From Salvelinus alpinus (lineage: Eukaryota > Chordata > Actinopteri > Salmoniformes > Salmonidae), in assembly GCF_045679555.1 (NCBI RefSeq), contig NC_092092.1:11780690-11844689 (forward strand): a stretch of DNA of 64,000 bases, written 5' to 3'. The notes beneath the pieces were generated by a model. The model was not told the DNA's origin, did not search any database, and saw only the letters and a list, made by a program, of their open reading frames with translations. A program made the position numbers and the translations under genes. The stretch's first letter is position 1. Each line of letters starts with the position of its first letter. Positions 1 through 11,494 of the stretch are shown here, piece by piece.

Positions 1-530
1 AGTAATCTGTAAGCATTAATTTAGCATACCTAGATCACACATGTTCTGATCTATATCAATGCGATAAGCAAACATATTTGTGATGTCTGTCTCTCAGGGT
101 GCATATCGTTGCTGTCTGATGAAACCCTATTTTCTCCAAAACAGAAGCTTTTCAGGAATTTGAAAGAATGACCGTAATTTCCCATTAATATACAATGATG
201 AAACTTCAGAAGCTATGTTGAATATATTTTCTTGGTCCTAGAGTCATGAAATGTTCAGGGCACATTGAGGGTAGTTACTGCTTTCAATAAATGTAAAATA
301 ATTATGAAAATTGGCAAAACATTTAGTTACGAGGTTTTCATCAGACAGCGACAATATATCACTTGCTATTTATTCATAGAATGAGGTAAAATAGAAATTA
401 GGCTAAACTATCTCTTTAATACCCCCCACCCCTGCAAACACCTGTCAATAAGCTATAGCTCCATTTACAGCTTCAACACACTTGGTGTCATTACTGATGA
501 GGTCTCACTGATGTTACCTTGTCATTGCAG

Positions 531-1199
531 AGTGTTTGGGACGTTTAAGTACACAAACAGCAGAGAGACTGTATACGCCTGGTTCACGTTCTCACATTGG
601 CTGATATATGCCAACAGTGCTGCAAATCCAATCATCTATAACTTTTTAAGTGGTGAGTTTGTCTCGAAATACTTTGTTCATGATTTTATTGCCCCATCTG
701 CTGGACAGTATAGTATATCACAACACACTTAGAGTGGAGCTTTGGAAGAGGGATTTGATGTGCCGGGGTAACTTGTTCAATCAATTTTAATGGTAAAGAA
801 ACGTAATACTTAAGTGGTAGAATTTCAACAGAATACCACTTTCATATGAGGTTTGATTAGTGGTGAAGAGTGTTGGGCCAGTAACCGAAAGGTTGGTGGT
901 TCAAAAAACTAGATCTGTCTATGTGCCCTCGAGCAAGGCCCTTAACCCGAATTGCTCCTGTAAGTATAACAGCGTCTGCTAAATTACTAAAATGTTATGT
1001 GTTTAACAAAGTTTAGCTTTTTTCCACAGGGAAGTTTCGAGCGGAATTCAAAGCAGCATTTTCCTGTCGCTCTTTTGGCCAATGTCAGAACCAAACAGAG
1101 GGCATACGGACAAGAATAAACACTGACAGCCGTAAATCCTTGTCCACTCAAGTCAACAACATGGACAATGTCTCACGGATATCTGACCATGTGGTTTAA
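531..1199 (+). CDS. hcrtr2: Orexin/hypocretin receptor type 2, last two exons (3' end of gene)
   Basis: Two exons are visible, 531-652 (after TTGTCATTGCAG) and 1030-1199 (after TTTTTCCACAG), joined in phase 1 with stop TAA at 1197-1199; the first exon enters in phase 2, so upstream exons lie outside the window. The protein is a class A G-protein-coupled receptor for the orexin neuropeptides that control arousal and feeding. Seen: the end of extracellular loop 3, then TM7 with the NPxxY motif (NSAANPIIYNFLSG), then the cytoplasmic tail starting KFRAEFKAAFSC, a palmitoylation-type cysteine, and the conserved SRKSLSTQ segment. The tail ends ...ISDHVV, about 20 residues before the mammalian HCRTR2 terminus. 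Positions 1-530 are intron with no other feature I can name. Recognition is strong because loop 3, TM7 and tail are continuous with the mammalian receptor and the next gene is gfral, its neighbour in human. Confidence 0.93.
855..995 (+). repeat. tRNA-derived SINE (V-SINE-like) in the last hcrtr2 intron
   Basis: The segment holds a degenerate tRNA-like part (CAGTAACCGAAAGGTTGGTGG then GTTCAA, a B-box remnant), the body CCTCGAGCAAGGCCCTTAACCC, and the conserved tail AGCGTCTGCTAAAT-ACTAAAATG. The same body and tail occur at 59742-60292. The family name is from memory of fish V-type SINEs and is less certain than the SINE call itself. Confidence 0.7.
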
Positions 1200-3077
1200 T
1201 CCTATACTGGGGCATGCTGGGAGATCTTATAATTGCACCATGCCACCCAGGACACACTGGCATTCACTGTCTCCATGATACAAAGATCACAAATAGAACA
1301 CATTGTAACGTCAAGCTTTTAATAACAGACATCTTGAATGAGACCACATACTCTGAATGGACTGAAAGCACTCAATATCCACCAACCTGTGTGAAAGCAA
1401 ATCCCTCCCCTGCTGGAACTTCTACCCAGGGGAAGAGAAGTGATTTGAATGAGTCGTGTCTGTTACAGATGGATAACCGTTCTATTGGCTCCAGTCTTTG
1501 ATTCTCATCCCACCAGAGGCAGGAAGTAGCACCCCATGGTGTTGTACACCTCACCAGAAAGAACAGACTGAAGGATGAATCACAATACAAAGATTAAACC
1601 CTATCAACGTTTATTATCAAAGCTTCTTAAATATGAAGATGGATTACAAAATAACAATTTACTCGTTATTAATTAGCCACAATAGTGTACTACATGTGTA
1701 TTTGTGGTGATGTTTACTTATGTCTTATGATGACTACTTATCATAATAATAATAATACTTTTTATTATTATTGTTATTATTAATATTTGTATTATTGTTG
1801 TTGTTGATGCTGTTGTTTATTATATTTTATTGTTATTGTTATTACCTTCCTATTCTATGTGTAATATCTGGTTATATGTTTACAGATATGGTATTGTACA
1901 TTGACAATCCAGCCAAAGTTCGAAAATACATCTACAGTGGTTTTCATGACAAGGTGGAAGGTTAAATTCTCACAACCTTACATCATAAAGACGGCTTTGT
2001 TTCTAATTCACTGCTGGATCAATCAACAAGCAATCAGAATTAAATAACCCTACAAGACATTGAATTCTGATATTTTTTAAAAACGTCTAATTTGATGTGA
2101 ACCCTTGAAAAGCAGTTTCTACAATCGCTTTTGTTTGTTTTGATTTCTTCTCAGGTGTTTGTTGTGATGATTTCTTATTGGTGTTTTTTATTATTTCATG
2201 TACTTTTTAAAAAGTATGTTAAGCAGTTTCCCCTAAAAATGTATCTGTTCATGTAAGTGATTGTTGTTTTTGATCTGTTTGAAGGTAAACATTTTAAACA
2301 TTTATCATTGTTTGCTGTGCTTCTTGTAAAACAACATATTATGTATCAACATTGATCTTGTATTCATCAGACCTGGGTTCAAATACTATTTAGGGTATTT
2401 CAGTTACTTCATTAACACCAGTCATTAACCAGTCATTAACACGAGCCCGTTTTCCACAATTAAGGTGCCACCAACCTCCTGTGGTTAAGTATGAACTTTA
2501 CCATGATTGACTAACCAGGTTGTATAGGCTATTATTTAAATGGATGAATATACCCACCTCTTACTGACCATCACTGTCCTTAACCACTGATCATAACATT
2601 GATGAAAGCAACCTGGAGACAATGCTATGTGTTTTGTTATACAACTCATTTATTAGTGGTGTATGTATTCCACCCTGTCCTAAACATCTTTCATTGACTG
2701 TCAGTCACCATGAATTTGACAACTTTTAACACATTTCATTAGAATGAATTTGCATTACTCCCTGAAGATTCAAGATAAAAGTTACCAAGTTATTTTATTT
2801 GATAACCCAGTGCTGCATGCATAACAAGGGCATAAAATGTTTACTTTATGAGCATGAAGTATGATGTGTGCAATCAGCCGCACCTCAAACTTGCATTCAC
2901 TTATCTGTTTAACTAATCGTAGTCTCAGAGGTGTAAGTACTTAGCCTAGATCCCACCTGCAAGTCTGGTTACCTTTCAACTGACGTCATAGCGATTGATA
3001 CGCACCGGGGCAATCGCAGCTGCAAAGATCGGAGCTGTCCACTTGAAGAGGTACCAACCGAAAGGGAAGGTGTTACC
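1200..3077. other. Intergenic stretch between hcrtr2 and gfral
   Basis: No exon or recognisable gene is seen. It contains an AT-rich low-complexity tract at about 1742-1850 (ATT/TTA/TTG triplet runs, open on the + strand by chance as a leucine-rich ORF). A GC-richer, CpG-containing patch at about 2983-3117 runs into the first gfral exon and is the likely gfral promoter/5'UTR; this is inference only. Confidence 0.5.
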
Positions 3078-6000
3078 ATGCAGCGAACGACAGGTGTGAA
3101 AACCGCGACGGTAATTGGTGAGTATATAAAGTCTACCGGTAATTTGGTGTATATTTAGCTTCTTTTTATCGAGCCTCAAGCATGTGAATAAAGGACACGC
3201 TTTCCTTTACTATTACTTCTGTGATACCTGACCTATAAAGATAGAATGTAGCTCCCCAATGTAGAGTAAGTAGCAAAAGTGGTCAAGTTAAATAGAGTTA
3301 TGATAATATCCATATGTTTAGTATTTTCATTTGCAAAATAAATTAGTGAATTGGCAGCCTAAATTAACTTGGTTGAAATAATGCTACACAATCTACTGGT
3401 TTAATCAACGCTGTTTCCACGTCATTTCAACCAAAAACATCTATGTGACGATGCTGAATGATCGTGGAAAACTGACTGAATTTGCAAAAAGTCATTTAAA
3501 AAATGTTTTTACCCAACTTTTAACCTAAATCCAATGAACTTGTGATTTTGTTTGTTTGTTGATTTTGCATTGAATTAACAACTCAACAAAATGTAAATCA
3601 AAACTGGACCTTGAACTGAGGTCTGTGCCCAGTGGGTAGTTTAAAGGGGAACATAAGGACTAAAGTTTTGTATTCAATTTCAAGCAGTAGCCTACTTTGC
3701 AGCTTACTCCGTGTGAAATCCACTCATAAGAGAAGGATGGGGAAGGTGTTCTATCTACCAACACATTGGAGAAGAGTTCAATTACTTTAAAGTTGTTGTA
3801 TTCAAACTTTTGTTTGTAAATATCTTCCAGTAGTTCTTGTTTACCAGATGACCAGCATCAAGATTTCATCCAGATCCACAGGCTGTTTGGGCTTTATGGA
3901 GACATGCATATCACAGTCAGCTTTCTGTGAGAAATCATCTCTCAGAAACACATGTAATCCTAAAGGTAATTTTTTTTGCTGTAAGAGATGTAATCTGTTT
4001 TATTTGATTACTGGGACTTAACCATATTGCCATTCTTTGAGTGAATAAAATACTATCAAAAGCCATGGAACATAAATTCAATTACAGTAGAGATAATGTT
4101 CGATTCCACGCCTGTGTGATATTGAGGAAACCTAATACTACTAAAGCAATAGCCTCAAGCCTATAGTCTTGTGTGGAAAATGGATTTCACACCTGCTATT
4201 GCCTAGAGCAGATGATATTGTTGTCTCAACGAGAGGATAAATAGAACCTCAATGACTGTAATTCTGGGAGCTGTAGGCTACATTATTGTGGGAAATGGAT
4301 TTGATATTTACATGTCCATTTTTGTAGTCCCACAAAGCTACATCAAACCTGCTCAGAAATTCTTTGTGTTTATTCTGAGATAATCAAACAATTCATTTGG
4401 CCAATTACATGGTGGGGGGTAGCCCAGCCTTGAAAAAAAACACCTGTTGCACAGAATACATATCAGTGCCAATGTGCATCTATTTAACTGCCTTTGAAAA
4501 TCCTGTTTTTCTACCTCTTCTCCTTTGTGCTCGAATCCAGATGGAAGTTGCCAAATAAAAGTCTCAAAGGTCTGTAACATGACCATCCACTCCATTCTTG
4601 ACCAATATCCTACAGTGAGAGGGTGTCTGTGTGCATGGGAGGAGCCCTGTACCTCTCTGGAACTACTCACTTCACAATGCCTCCCTGAGACAGGTGCACC
4701 CATTCTCTCATACATAGTACAGATGTAGGATCTTAATTTGTTCACCCTGTTGCAGAAGAACTATCCTGCAATGCAGGAAATTAAAGACTTCTAGTCTATT
4801 TGAGGTTTAAATAGGCTTCTTAAGTTGATTATTTCCACTTTAAAATTCCAGACTTAATTTCCCATAAGATACATTTATCAACCCCAACAAAAAACTCCCC
4901 TAATTATAATTCACATAATATTTCACATTTCCTGTTGCGGCAGGATTATTTTCCTGTTTTAGCAAACTGGCTCAAATTAACATCCTACATCTGTACATGT
5001 TGTTTTTAGTTGTCCTATCAACATTAGTATTCTTCGTAAGGAAACAATTAAGAACAAAATGACGCAAACCTAGTACGTTAAATGTAACCCTCCTTTGGTG
5101 ATACATACAGTTGAAGTTGGAAGTTTACATACACCTTAGCCAAATACATTTAAACTCAGTTTTTCACAATTTCTGACATTTAATCCTAGTAAAAAATTCC
5201 CTGTCGTAGGTCAGTTAGGATCACCACTTTATTTTAAGAATGTGAAATGTCAGAATAATAGCAGAGACAATGATTTATTTCAGCTTTTATTTATTTTATC
5301 AATTTCTCAGTGGGTCAGAAGTTTACATACACTCAATTAGTATTTGGTAGCATTGCCTTTAAATTGTTTAACTTGGGTCAAACGTTTCGGCTAGCCTTCC
5401 ACAAGCTTCCCACAATAAATTGGGTGAATTTTGTCCCATTCCTCCTGACAGAGCTGGTGTAACTGAGTCAAGTTTGTAGGCCTCCTTACTCGCACACGCT
5501 TTTTAAGTTCTGCCCACAAATGTTCTATGGGATTGAGGTCAGGGTTTTGTGATGGCCACTCCAATACCTTGACTTTGTTGTCCTTAAGCCATTTCGACAC
5601 AACTTTGGAAGTATGCTTGGGGTCATTGCCCATTTGGAAGACCAATTTGCGACCAAGCTTTAACTTCCTGACTGATGTCTTGAGATGTTGCTTCAATATA
5701 TCCACATAATTTTCCTACCTGATGATGCCATCTATTTTGTGAAGTGCACCAGTCCCTCCTGCAGCAAAGCACCCCCACAACATGATGCTGCCACCCCCTT
5801 GCTTCATGGTTGGGATGGTGTTCTTCGGCTTGCAAGCCTCCCCCTTTTTACCCCGAACAGAATGGCCAAACAGTTCTATTTTTGTTTCATCAGACCAGAG
5901 GACATTTCTTCAAAAAGTACAATCTTTGTCCCCATGTGCAATTGCAAACCGTAGTCTGGCTTTTTTATGTTTGGAGTAGTGACTTCTTCCTTGCTGAGCG

Positions 6001-9000
6001 GCCTTTCAGGTTATGTCGATATTAGACTCGTTTTACTGTGGATATAGATACTTTTGTACCGGTTTCCTCCAGCATCTTCACAAGGTCCTTTGCTGTTGTT
6101 CTGGTATTGATTCACACTTTTCGCACCAAAGTACGTTCATCTCTAGGAGACGTGTTTATACTTGCGTACTATTGTTTGTACAGATGAACGTGGTACCTTC
6201 AGGCGTTTGGAAATTGCTCCCAAGGATGAACCAGAATTGTGGAGGTCTACAATCTTTTCCTGAGGTCTTGGCTGATTTCTTTTGATTTTCCCATGATGTC
6301 AAGCAAAGAGGCACTGAGTTTGAAGGTAGGCCTTGAAATACATCCACAGGTACACCTCCAATTGACTAAAATTATGTCAATTAGCCTATCAGAAGCTTCT
6401 AAAGCCATGACATAATTTTCTGGAATTTTCCAAGCTGTTTAAAGGCACAGTCAACTTAGTGTATGTAAACTTCTGACCCACTGGAATTGTGATACAGTGA
6501 ATTATAAGTGAAATAATCTGTGAGTAAACAATGGTTGGAAAAATGACTTGTGTCATGCACAAAGTAGATGTCCTAACTGACTTGTGGTTGAAAAACGAGT
6601 TTTAATGACTCCAACCTAAGTGTATGTAAACTTCCGACTTCAACTGTACATTACATGTCCTTTTTACATTGCAATGCACCTGTATTTGTAGATGGTCAAG
6701 CCCTGAGCAGCTCTGTTAGACCCCGCTGGAATCCTATGAAGGAACAACCAATAACCACCAGAGATAGCTGTCTCTCTGCTCTTCATAGTTGCCAGAAGTC
6801 CCACCACTGTGCATTAGTGTATAAGAAGTTGAAGGACTCATGCCAGAAAGGAAAAAAACAGTGCAACTCTCCAAGCTCTCAGCGCCACTGTCTGTCATTG
6901 TGGATGGAACTCCAGAGCACCTCTCTGTCTAATTGTACATGCGCCCTGAGCAGAAGAAAGTGCCAAGGAATATGGAGTGTCGTGAACAACAACTCCTGCA
7001 TTCAGAATGCACTGGAGGCATTGGCTTCAACGGGTCTACATGATTTAAAGGACAGGTCAAATACAAGAAAGACGTTAACTGGTAAGACTAATTTTATCTC
7101 CTGTAATATACAGGGTATTGATCAACTTTAATTTACTACTAAAATGGACATAGGTACAGTACCAGTGAAAAGTTTGACATACTCATTCAAGGGTTTTTCT
7201 TTACTATTTTCTACATTGTAGAATAATAGTGAAGACACCAAAATATAACATAACACATGGAATCATGTAGTAAGCAAAAAAGTGCTAAACAAAATATATT
7301 TTGTATTTGAGATTCTTCAAAGTAGCCACCCTTTGCCTTGATGTTAGCTTTGCACACTCTTGGCATTCTCTCAACCAGCTTCATGTTTAATGCTTTTCCA
7401 ACAGTCTTGAAGAAGTTCCCACATATGCTGAGCACTTGTTGGCTGCTTTTCCTTCACTCTGTAGTCCAACTCATCCCAAACCATCTCAATTGGGTTGAGA
7501 TCAGGTGATTGTGGAAGCCAGGTCATCTGATGCAGCACTCCATCACTCTCCTTCTTGGTCAAGTAGCCCTTACACAGCCTGGAGGTGTGTTGGGTCATTG
7601 TCCTGTTGAAAACAAATGATTGTCACAATAAGCGCAAACCAGATGGGATGGCGTATCGCTGCAGAATGAAGTGATTGCCATGCTGGTTAAGTGTGCCTTG
7701 AATTCTAAATAAATCACTGACAGTGTCACCAGCAAAGTACTCCCACACTATCACATCTCCTCTTCCATGCTTCATGGCGGGAACTACACATGCGGAGATC
7801 ATCCGTTCACTCACTGAGGTTGGAATCAAAATCTCAAATTTGGACTCATCAGACCAAAGGACAGATTTCCACCGGTCTAATCATTTTCTTGGCCCAAGCA
7901 TGTCTCTTATTCTTATTGGTGTCCTTTAGTAGTGGTTTCTTTGCAGCAATTTGACCATGAAGGCTTGATTCACGCAGTCTCCTCTGAACAGTTGATGTTG
8001 ACATGTGTCTGTGAAGCATTTATTTGGGCTGCAATCTGATGTGCAGTTACCTCTAATGAACTTATCCTCTGCAGCAGAGGTAACTCTGGGTCTTCCTTTC
8101 CTGTGGCGGTCTTCACGAGAGCCAGTTTCATCATAGCGCTTGATGGTTTTTGCGACTGCACTTGAAGAAACTTTCAAAGTTCTTGAAAGTTGACTGACCT
8201 TCATGTCTTAAAGTAATGATGGACTGTCGTTTCTCTTTGCTTATTTGAGCTGTTCTTGCCATAATATGGACTTGGTATTTTACCAAATAGAGCTATCTTC
8301 TGTATACCAACCCTACCTTGTCACAACACAACTGATGTTTTCACTATTAACTGATGTCTTCACTATTATTCTATAATGTAGAAAATAGTAAAAATAAAGA
8401 AAAACCCTGGAATGAGTAGGTGAGTCCAAACTTTTGACTGGTACTGTATAAGTGGCTGGATTTATATTGTTTTTGAATCTTTGTCCCACCCATATAGCAC
8501 AATAAAAAACATGAGCTGGCGCCCACCCAGAAAAATGTGTTTGTATGGAGGTGCTGACTAACGGCGAATAAACTATAAACTATCAAAATAGAGTCGCACA
8601 CTCCATATATAAACTCGCAGTAATTTATTGAGTATTTACCAACGTTTCAGCATCACTGTGTCTTCTTCAGGATAATGTCATGAATACTTGAACCAGGTTA
8701 TGTAGACAAACAGTGCAATTAGTGCAACCAATGACAATAGTGAGGGGTGTGTCAAAGTGATTAAGTTAATTAGAATGAATTACTGAAACTGTTAAAAAAC
8801 AATAGATTATGACATATTCAATATATTAGGCTATTGTTCTCATATAGAAACATAATTAAATATTTTACATAATGTTAGCATCAACATACATTATTGTTTA
8901 ATTCAATTTCACATATTTAATTGTTTCATATTTCATTTCATATTTGTTACATGTCATCTTTTGGTTCAACCATAATGCATAATAAGCATCATCAACAGGG

Positions 9001-11494
9001 GGAACATATTAGGTGAACGCTAATAAGCCGTAGAAAGAATATATACATTTATAAGACTTGTTCATACAAGAAAGAATTGTTCATAAGAAGGGCCTGAGAT
9101 CAGACCACTAGGGGTCAATGTTTTTAGAAAGGATATCCGGTAAGCCTCCCTTTGTAGGCTTTTCCACATGAACAGGTGATGAGATAGATTACTCCCTTGG
9201 TCTTGCATGTGATGATACCCCTTACAGGGATTTTTCGACCTGTATGTGGGTGTCTGAAGAAGGATGTTTTTGTAGTGCTATTGCACTGTGCGCATGAGCC
9301 ACATTTGTAGTTCCCATTTGGAATGGGTGTCAAGAGTATCTGAGTGGGCTCAGGAGGTATGTCAGATCTTAAAAAACTATCTCCAATATTGCGACCACAC
9401 TTATAGACCACCATTGGGGGTTCCTTGAAGAGGTGTGCGATTTTTTTTGTCTAATTGCAGAATATGCCAGTGCTTTTTCAGGATTGCGTTCATTTTCTCC
9501 GAACTCTTGGTGTCCTTAGTGCAAAAGACGGTTGCGTTGTTTTTCTTGTTTGGTTGAGTTTTTAGTAATTCCCCTCTTGGTTTTTGAGATATTTTCATCA
9601 TTGCAGCATCAAGAGTTTTGTCCTTGTAGTCTCTCATTTTGAATGTATCTGTCATTTCTTTTAGCATTGCTGTCAAAATCTGTCTGGTGGCCACAGATTA
9701 ATTTAACCCTGCATGACTGACTATATGGTAGACCATTCTTGAGGGGAAAGGGATGCATACTATCCGCACATAGCAAGGTATTGTGGTCTGTGGGCGTTGT
9801 GTATAAGTCTGTGTGTAATGCATTATTCTCTTTGATGATCTAAGTCCATATAGCACAACAGAAGAAGAGTTCAACTGTGGATTGGAAAAGTAGCAGTCTG
9901 AAAGAATACGGTAATGAATTTGTTGTCCTCGTATTCATACATTTAGAACACAGTTAGACGATTATAACTATTTATGTTACTGTAAATATTGTAGTTTGGG
10001 CTATAAACAGTATAATTGACTCCGGACCCTTATTTTTCAGTTCATGACATTGATGGGTCCTGTTTGCAACAGATGACAATCTGCCTCCATGATGATGTCT
10101 GCAACAGGCAGATAGTTCCTCTTGTGCAGACGTGTTTGGCAAAGCAATGCAACAGCACTCACTGTCGACAGGTCACTCAACAGCTCTACGCTGGTCTGCC
10201 ATACAACATCGCAGAGATGTTCGTCCTCTGTGAATGTGACCCAGGCGATCCGGACTGTCTGCATATGAAGGAGGGTCTGCACAGTGGCACATGTGGAGAA
10301 CATTTGGAGGAGGCCAGGACCCAAATCTGTCTGGAAATCTTTGACAACTGCCTGGGGGAGGCGCTCTGCAGGTTTGTATTGGACAATCGTGATACAACAT
10401 TTCTATAAGTCTACAGGGGATTTTGCTGATGTTTTCATGTAGACATTGTAGTGCCTGCCTGGGTCTTTTTGCTGTATGATTTATTATATAAATATAAATG
10501 AACAGGAACCGTTTAGAAGCTCTCCTATCAAACTGCTGGGATACTGAAGACACACCGTGCAGTGATTTTTCTATGGATGAATGCACTAGTCTTCTGGATC
10601 CTGCTCTTATTCTGGGAGGAGATGCAAAGTGCAGAATGTCTTTGATTGCTACCATGGGAACAACACTTCAGCATCCCTGTACATGTGGTGGACTTCACAA
10701 CAAAGACCTATTCAAGTGCAACATGATGCGTGAAGTACTTCACAACCGAACGCATTTTAGTGAGTGACGTCCACACAGTCATTAACTACAACGCTACTTA
10801 TTGGATTATTTATACGGTGAAGTTTTTTCCCCAAAGGATGTGTTTATTACATTTACATTTTACATTTGAGTCATTTAGCAGACACTCTTATTAGTGTATT
10901 CATCTTAAGATAACTAAGTACATTTTCTCTTAACAATGAAGTTATCAGCAATGTCAGTGGGGGGAGTGGGGCAAATAGTTTGTGTTTCAGATTTATTTTG
11001 AAGTGGCTGAAAACCTGTTTTTAAAATGTATTTCAGTGTCACCAGTGAAGAAAGAAAGTACTCCTTATGTGCCACCTCCAATGAGTGAATCAGAATCAGG
11101 ATACGAATGGTTGAGTGGTAATATTTGAAGTTATCCTTCAACTGTAATGCTAAATGTCAGCACTGTAATGGTTGTTGTGTCTATTCAAAATGGTTTTGAG
11201 ACAGTCAAATCAATAGACATCCACCATCAGAGCTTCAAATGAAAGTGTACTTTGTTTTTTCAGATCAGCTGGTGAATGTTTTTGCATACATACTGCTTGT
11301 TGCAGTAGTACTGTTGGGAGTCATGATTGTTTTTCACATACGGTAAGTAAGTATACATTAATAATAGATGCAGGGTAGAATGCTTAAACAATACAATTGT
11401 TTGATACATTGCTTTTTTTTCTCATAGGACGCACAGAGGGAACGAAAAGCCTCAATTTCACCCTCCTGATAAAAATTGTGTTGTAATTTTCTGA
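3078..11494 (+). CDS. gfral: GDNF family receptor alpha-like (GDF15 receptor), nine exons, complete by my reading
   Basis: Exons 3078-3117, 3831-3965, 4541-4693, 6692-7081, 10041-10371, 10506-10759, 11037-11117, 11264-11342, 11428-11494. All nine have AG/GT borders and their phases join without a stop into 1530 nt (509 residues). Residues 1-22 look like a short signal peptide (TATVIVVLV core). Four ten-cysteine GFR modules follow: an extra one at about 32-105 (exons 2-3), one in exon 4, one in exon 5 (C...THC...CEC...GTC), and the last across exons 5-6. Exon 8 gives a transmembrane helix ([20 protein letters not shown], about 465-484) and exon 9 a short basic tail ending VVIF. The exon 4-6 modules align with human GFRAL D1-D3 by cysteine spacing and identities such as PYNIAEM, so the first is additional; 509 residues compares with about 394 in human. 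In mammals the protein binds GDF15 and signals with RET in the hindbrain. Exon 1 and its ATG are the least certain part. Confidence 0.88.
3372..3640. repeat. Interspersed salmonid-type repeat, unclassified
   Basis: From TTGAAATAATGCTACACAATC to GTGCCCAGTGGG, in gfral intron 1. I recognise the text as a common salmonid interspersed repeat (ending CTGTGCCCAGTGGG) but cannot assign its class from the sequence. No coding potential is seen. Confidence 0.4.
4720..4993. mobile_element. MITE with 22-bp inverted ends, TA target duplication (copy 1)
   Basis: Left end CAGATGTAGGATCTTAATTTG and right end CAAATTAACATCCTACATCTG are inverted repeats with one mismatch, bounded by TA at 4718-4719 and 4994-4995. 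The 274-bp body is AT-rich and non-coding. A second copy with the same ends is at 23582-23821. TA duplication suggests mobilisation by a Tc1/mariner-type transposase. It sits 26 bp after the donor of gfral exon 3. Confidence 0.75.
5108..6646 (-). mobile_element. Tc1-like transposon, Sleeping-Beauty-like family, copy 1 (transposase decayed)
   Basis: Ends CAGTTGAAGTTGGAAGTTTA and TAAACTTCCGACTTCAACTG are inverted repeats flanked by TA (5106-5107, 6647-6648). Internal direct repeats (GTGGGTCAGAAGTTTACATA at about 5311 and its complement near 6466) give the IR/DR layout of this family. The transposase lies on the - strand, broken into frames: an N-terminal part around 6156-6347 and a C-terminal part 5391-5705 with [24 protein letters not shown] and QLCQEEW. 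The residue before NDPKHTSK is G where another copy in this window has D, so the enzyme looks dead. It occupies gfral intron 3. Confidence 0.9.
7157..8446 (-). mobile_element. Tc1-like transposon, second family (CAGTACCAGT ends), transposase decayed
   Basis: Ends CAGTACCAGTGAAAAGTTTG and CAAACTTTTGACTGGTACTG are inverted, with TA at 7155-7156 and 8447-8448; length 1290 bp. The - strand keeps transposase pieces: a helix-turn-helix segment at 7926-8204 ([20 protein letters not shown], then [17 protein letters not shown]) and a DDE segment at 7371-7598 ([19 protein letters not shown]). Frameshifts separate them. It is in gfral intron 4. Related copies: 25571-29488 and 56373-57721. Confidence 0.88.
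8500..9694 (-). mobile_element. Penelope-like retroelement fragment with GIY-YIG endonuclease remnant
   Basis: Two overlapping - strand frames, 9401-9694 and 9124-9414, give typical PLE C-terminal text: [73 protein letters not shown], then [15 protein letters not shown], the GIY-YIG region. The frames overlap at 9401-9414, implying one frameshift. Downstream on the - strand (8500-8720) is a terminal segment with CCTGAAGAAGACACAG...GAAACGTTGG, the usual PLE long-terminal text. The reverse transcriptase part is missing. It lies in gfral intron 4. Confidence 0.72.
8644..8670 (-). ncRNA. Hammerhead ribozyme-like core in the Penelope terminal segment (degenerate)
   Basis: On the - strand, CTGAAGA (complement of 8664-8670) fits the CUGANGA box and GAAAC (complement of 8644-8648) fits the second conserved box. 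The spacer AGACACAGTGATGCT can form only an imperfect stem II (GACA against TGCT). Penelope-like elements are known to carry minimal hammerhead motifs in their terminal repeats, which supports the identity. The mismatched stem suggests an inactive copy. Confidence 0.45.
10844..10893 (-). repeat. SINE/LINE tail fragment, reversed
   Basis: ACATTTTACATTTGAGTCATTTAGCAG then ACACTCTTAT is the reverse complement of the AAGAGTGTCTGCTAAATGACT tail shared by the SINEs of this window; only the tail is present. It lies in gfral intron 6, with a related fragment at 27076-27130. Confidence 0.55.

Noticed and set aside
1771..1965. Leucine-rich ORF that looks like a signal peptide or membrane protein upstream of gfral
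   Set aside because: It is a translation of ATT/TTG triplet low-complexity DNA with no splice link to gfral; the signal peptide is better explained by 3078-3117 joined to 3831.
2976..3179. 67-codon - strand ORF in the GC-richer patch before gfral
   Set aside because: Antisense to the likely gfral promoter/exon 1; no family resemblance.
4353..4745. 130-codon ORF on the - strand
   Set aside because: Antisense to gfral exon 3, whose + strand reading has the GFR cysteine pattern and correct splice sites.
10173..10655. 160-codon ORF on the - strand
   Set aside because: Antisense shadow of gfral exons 5-6.
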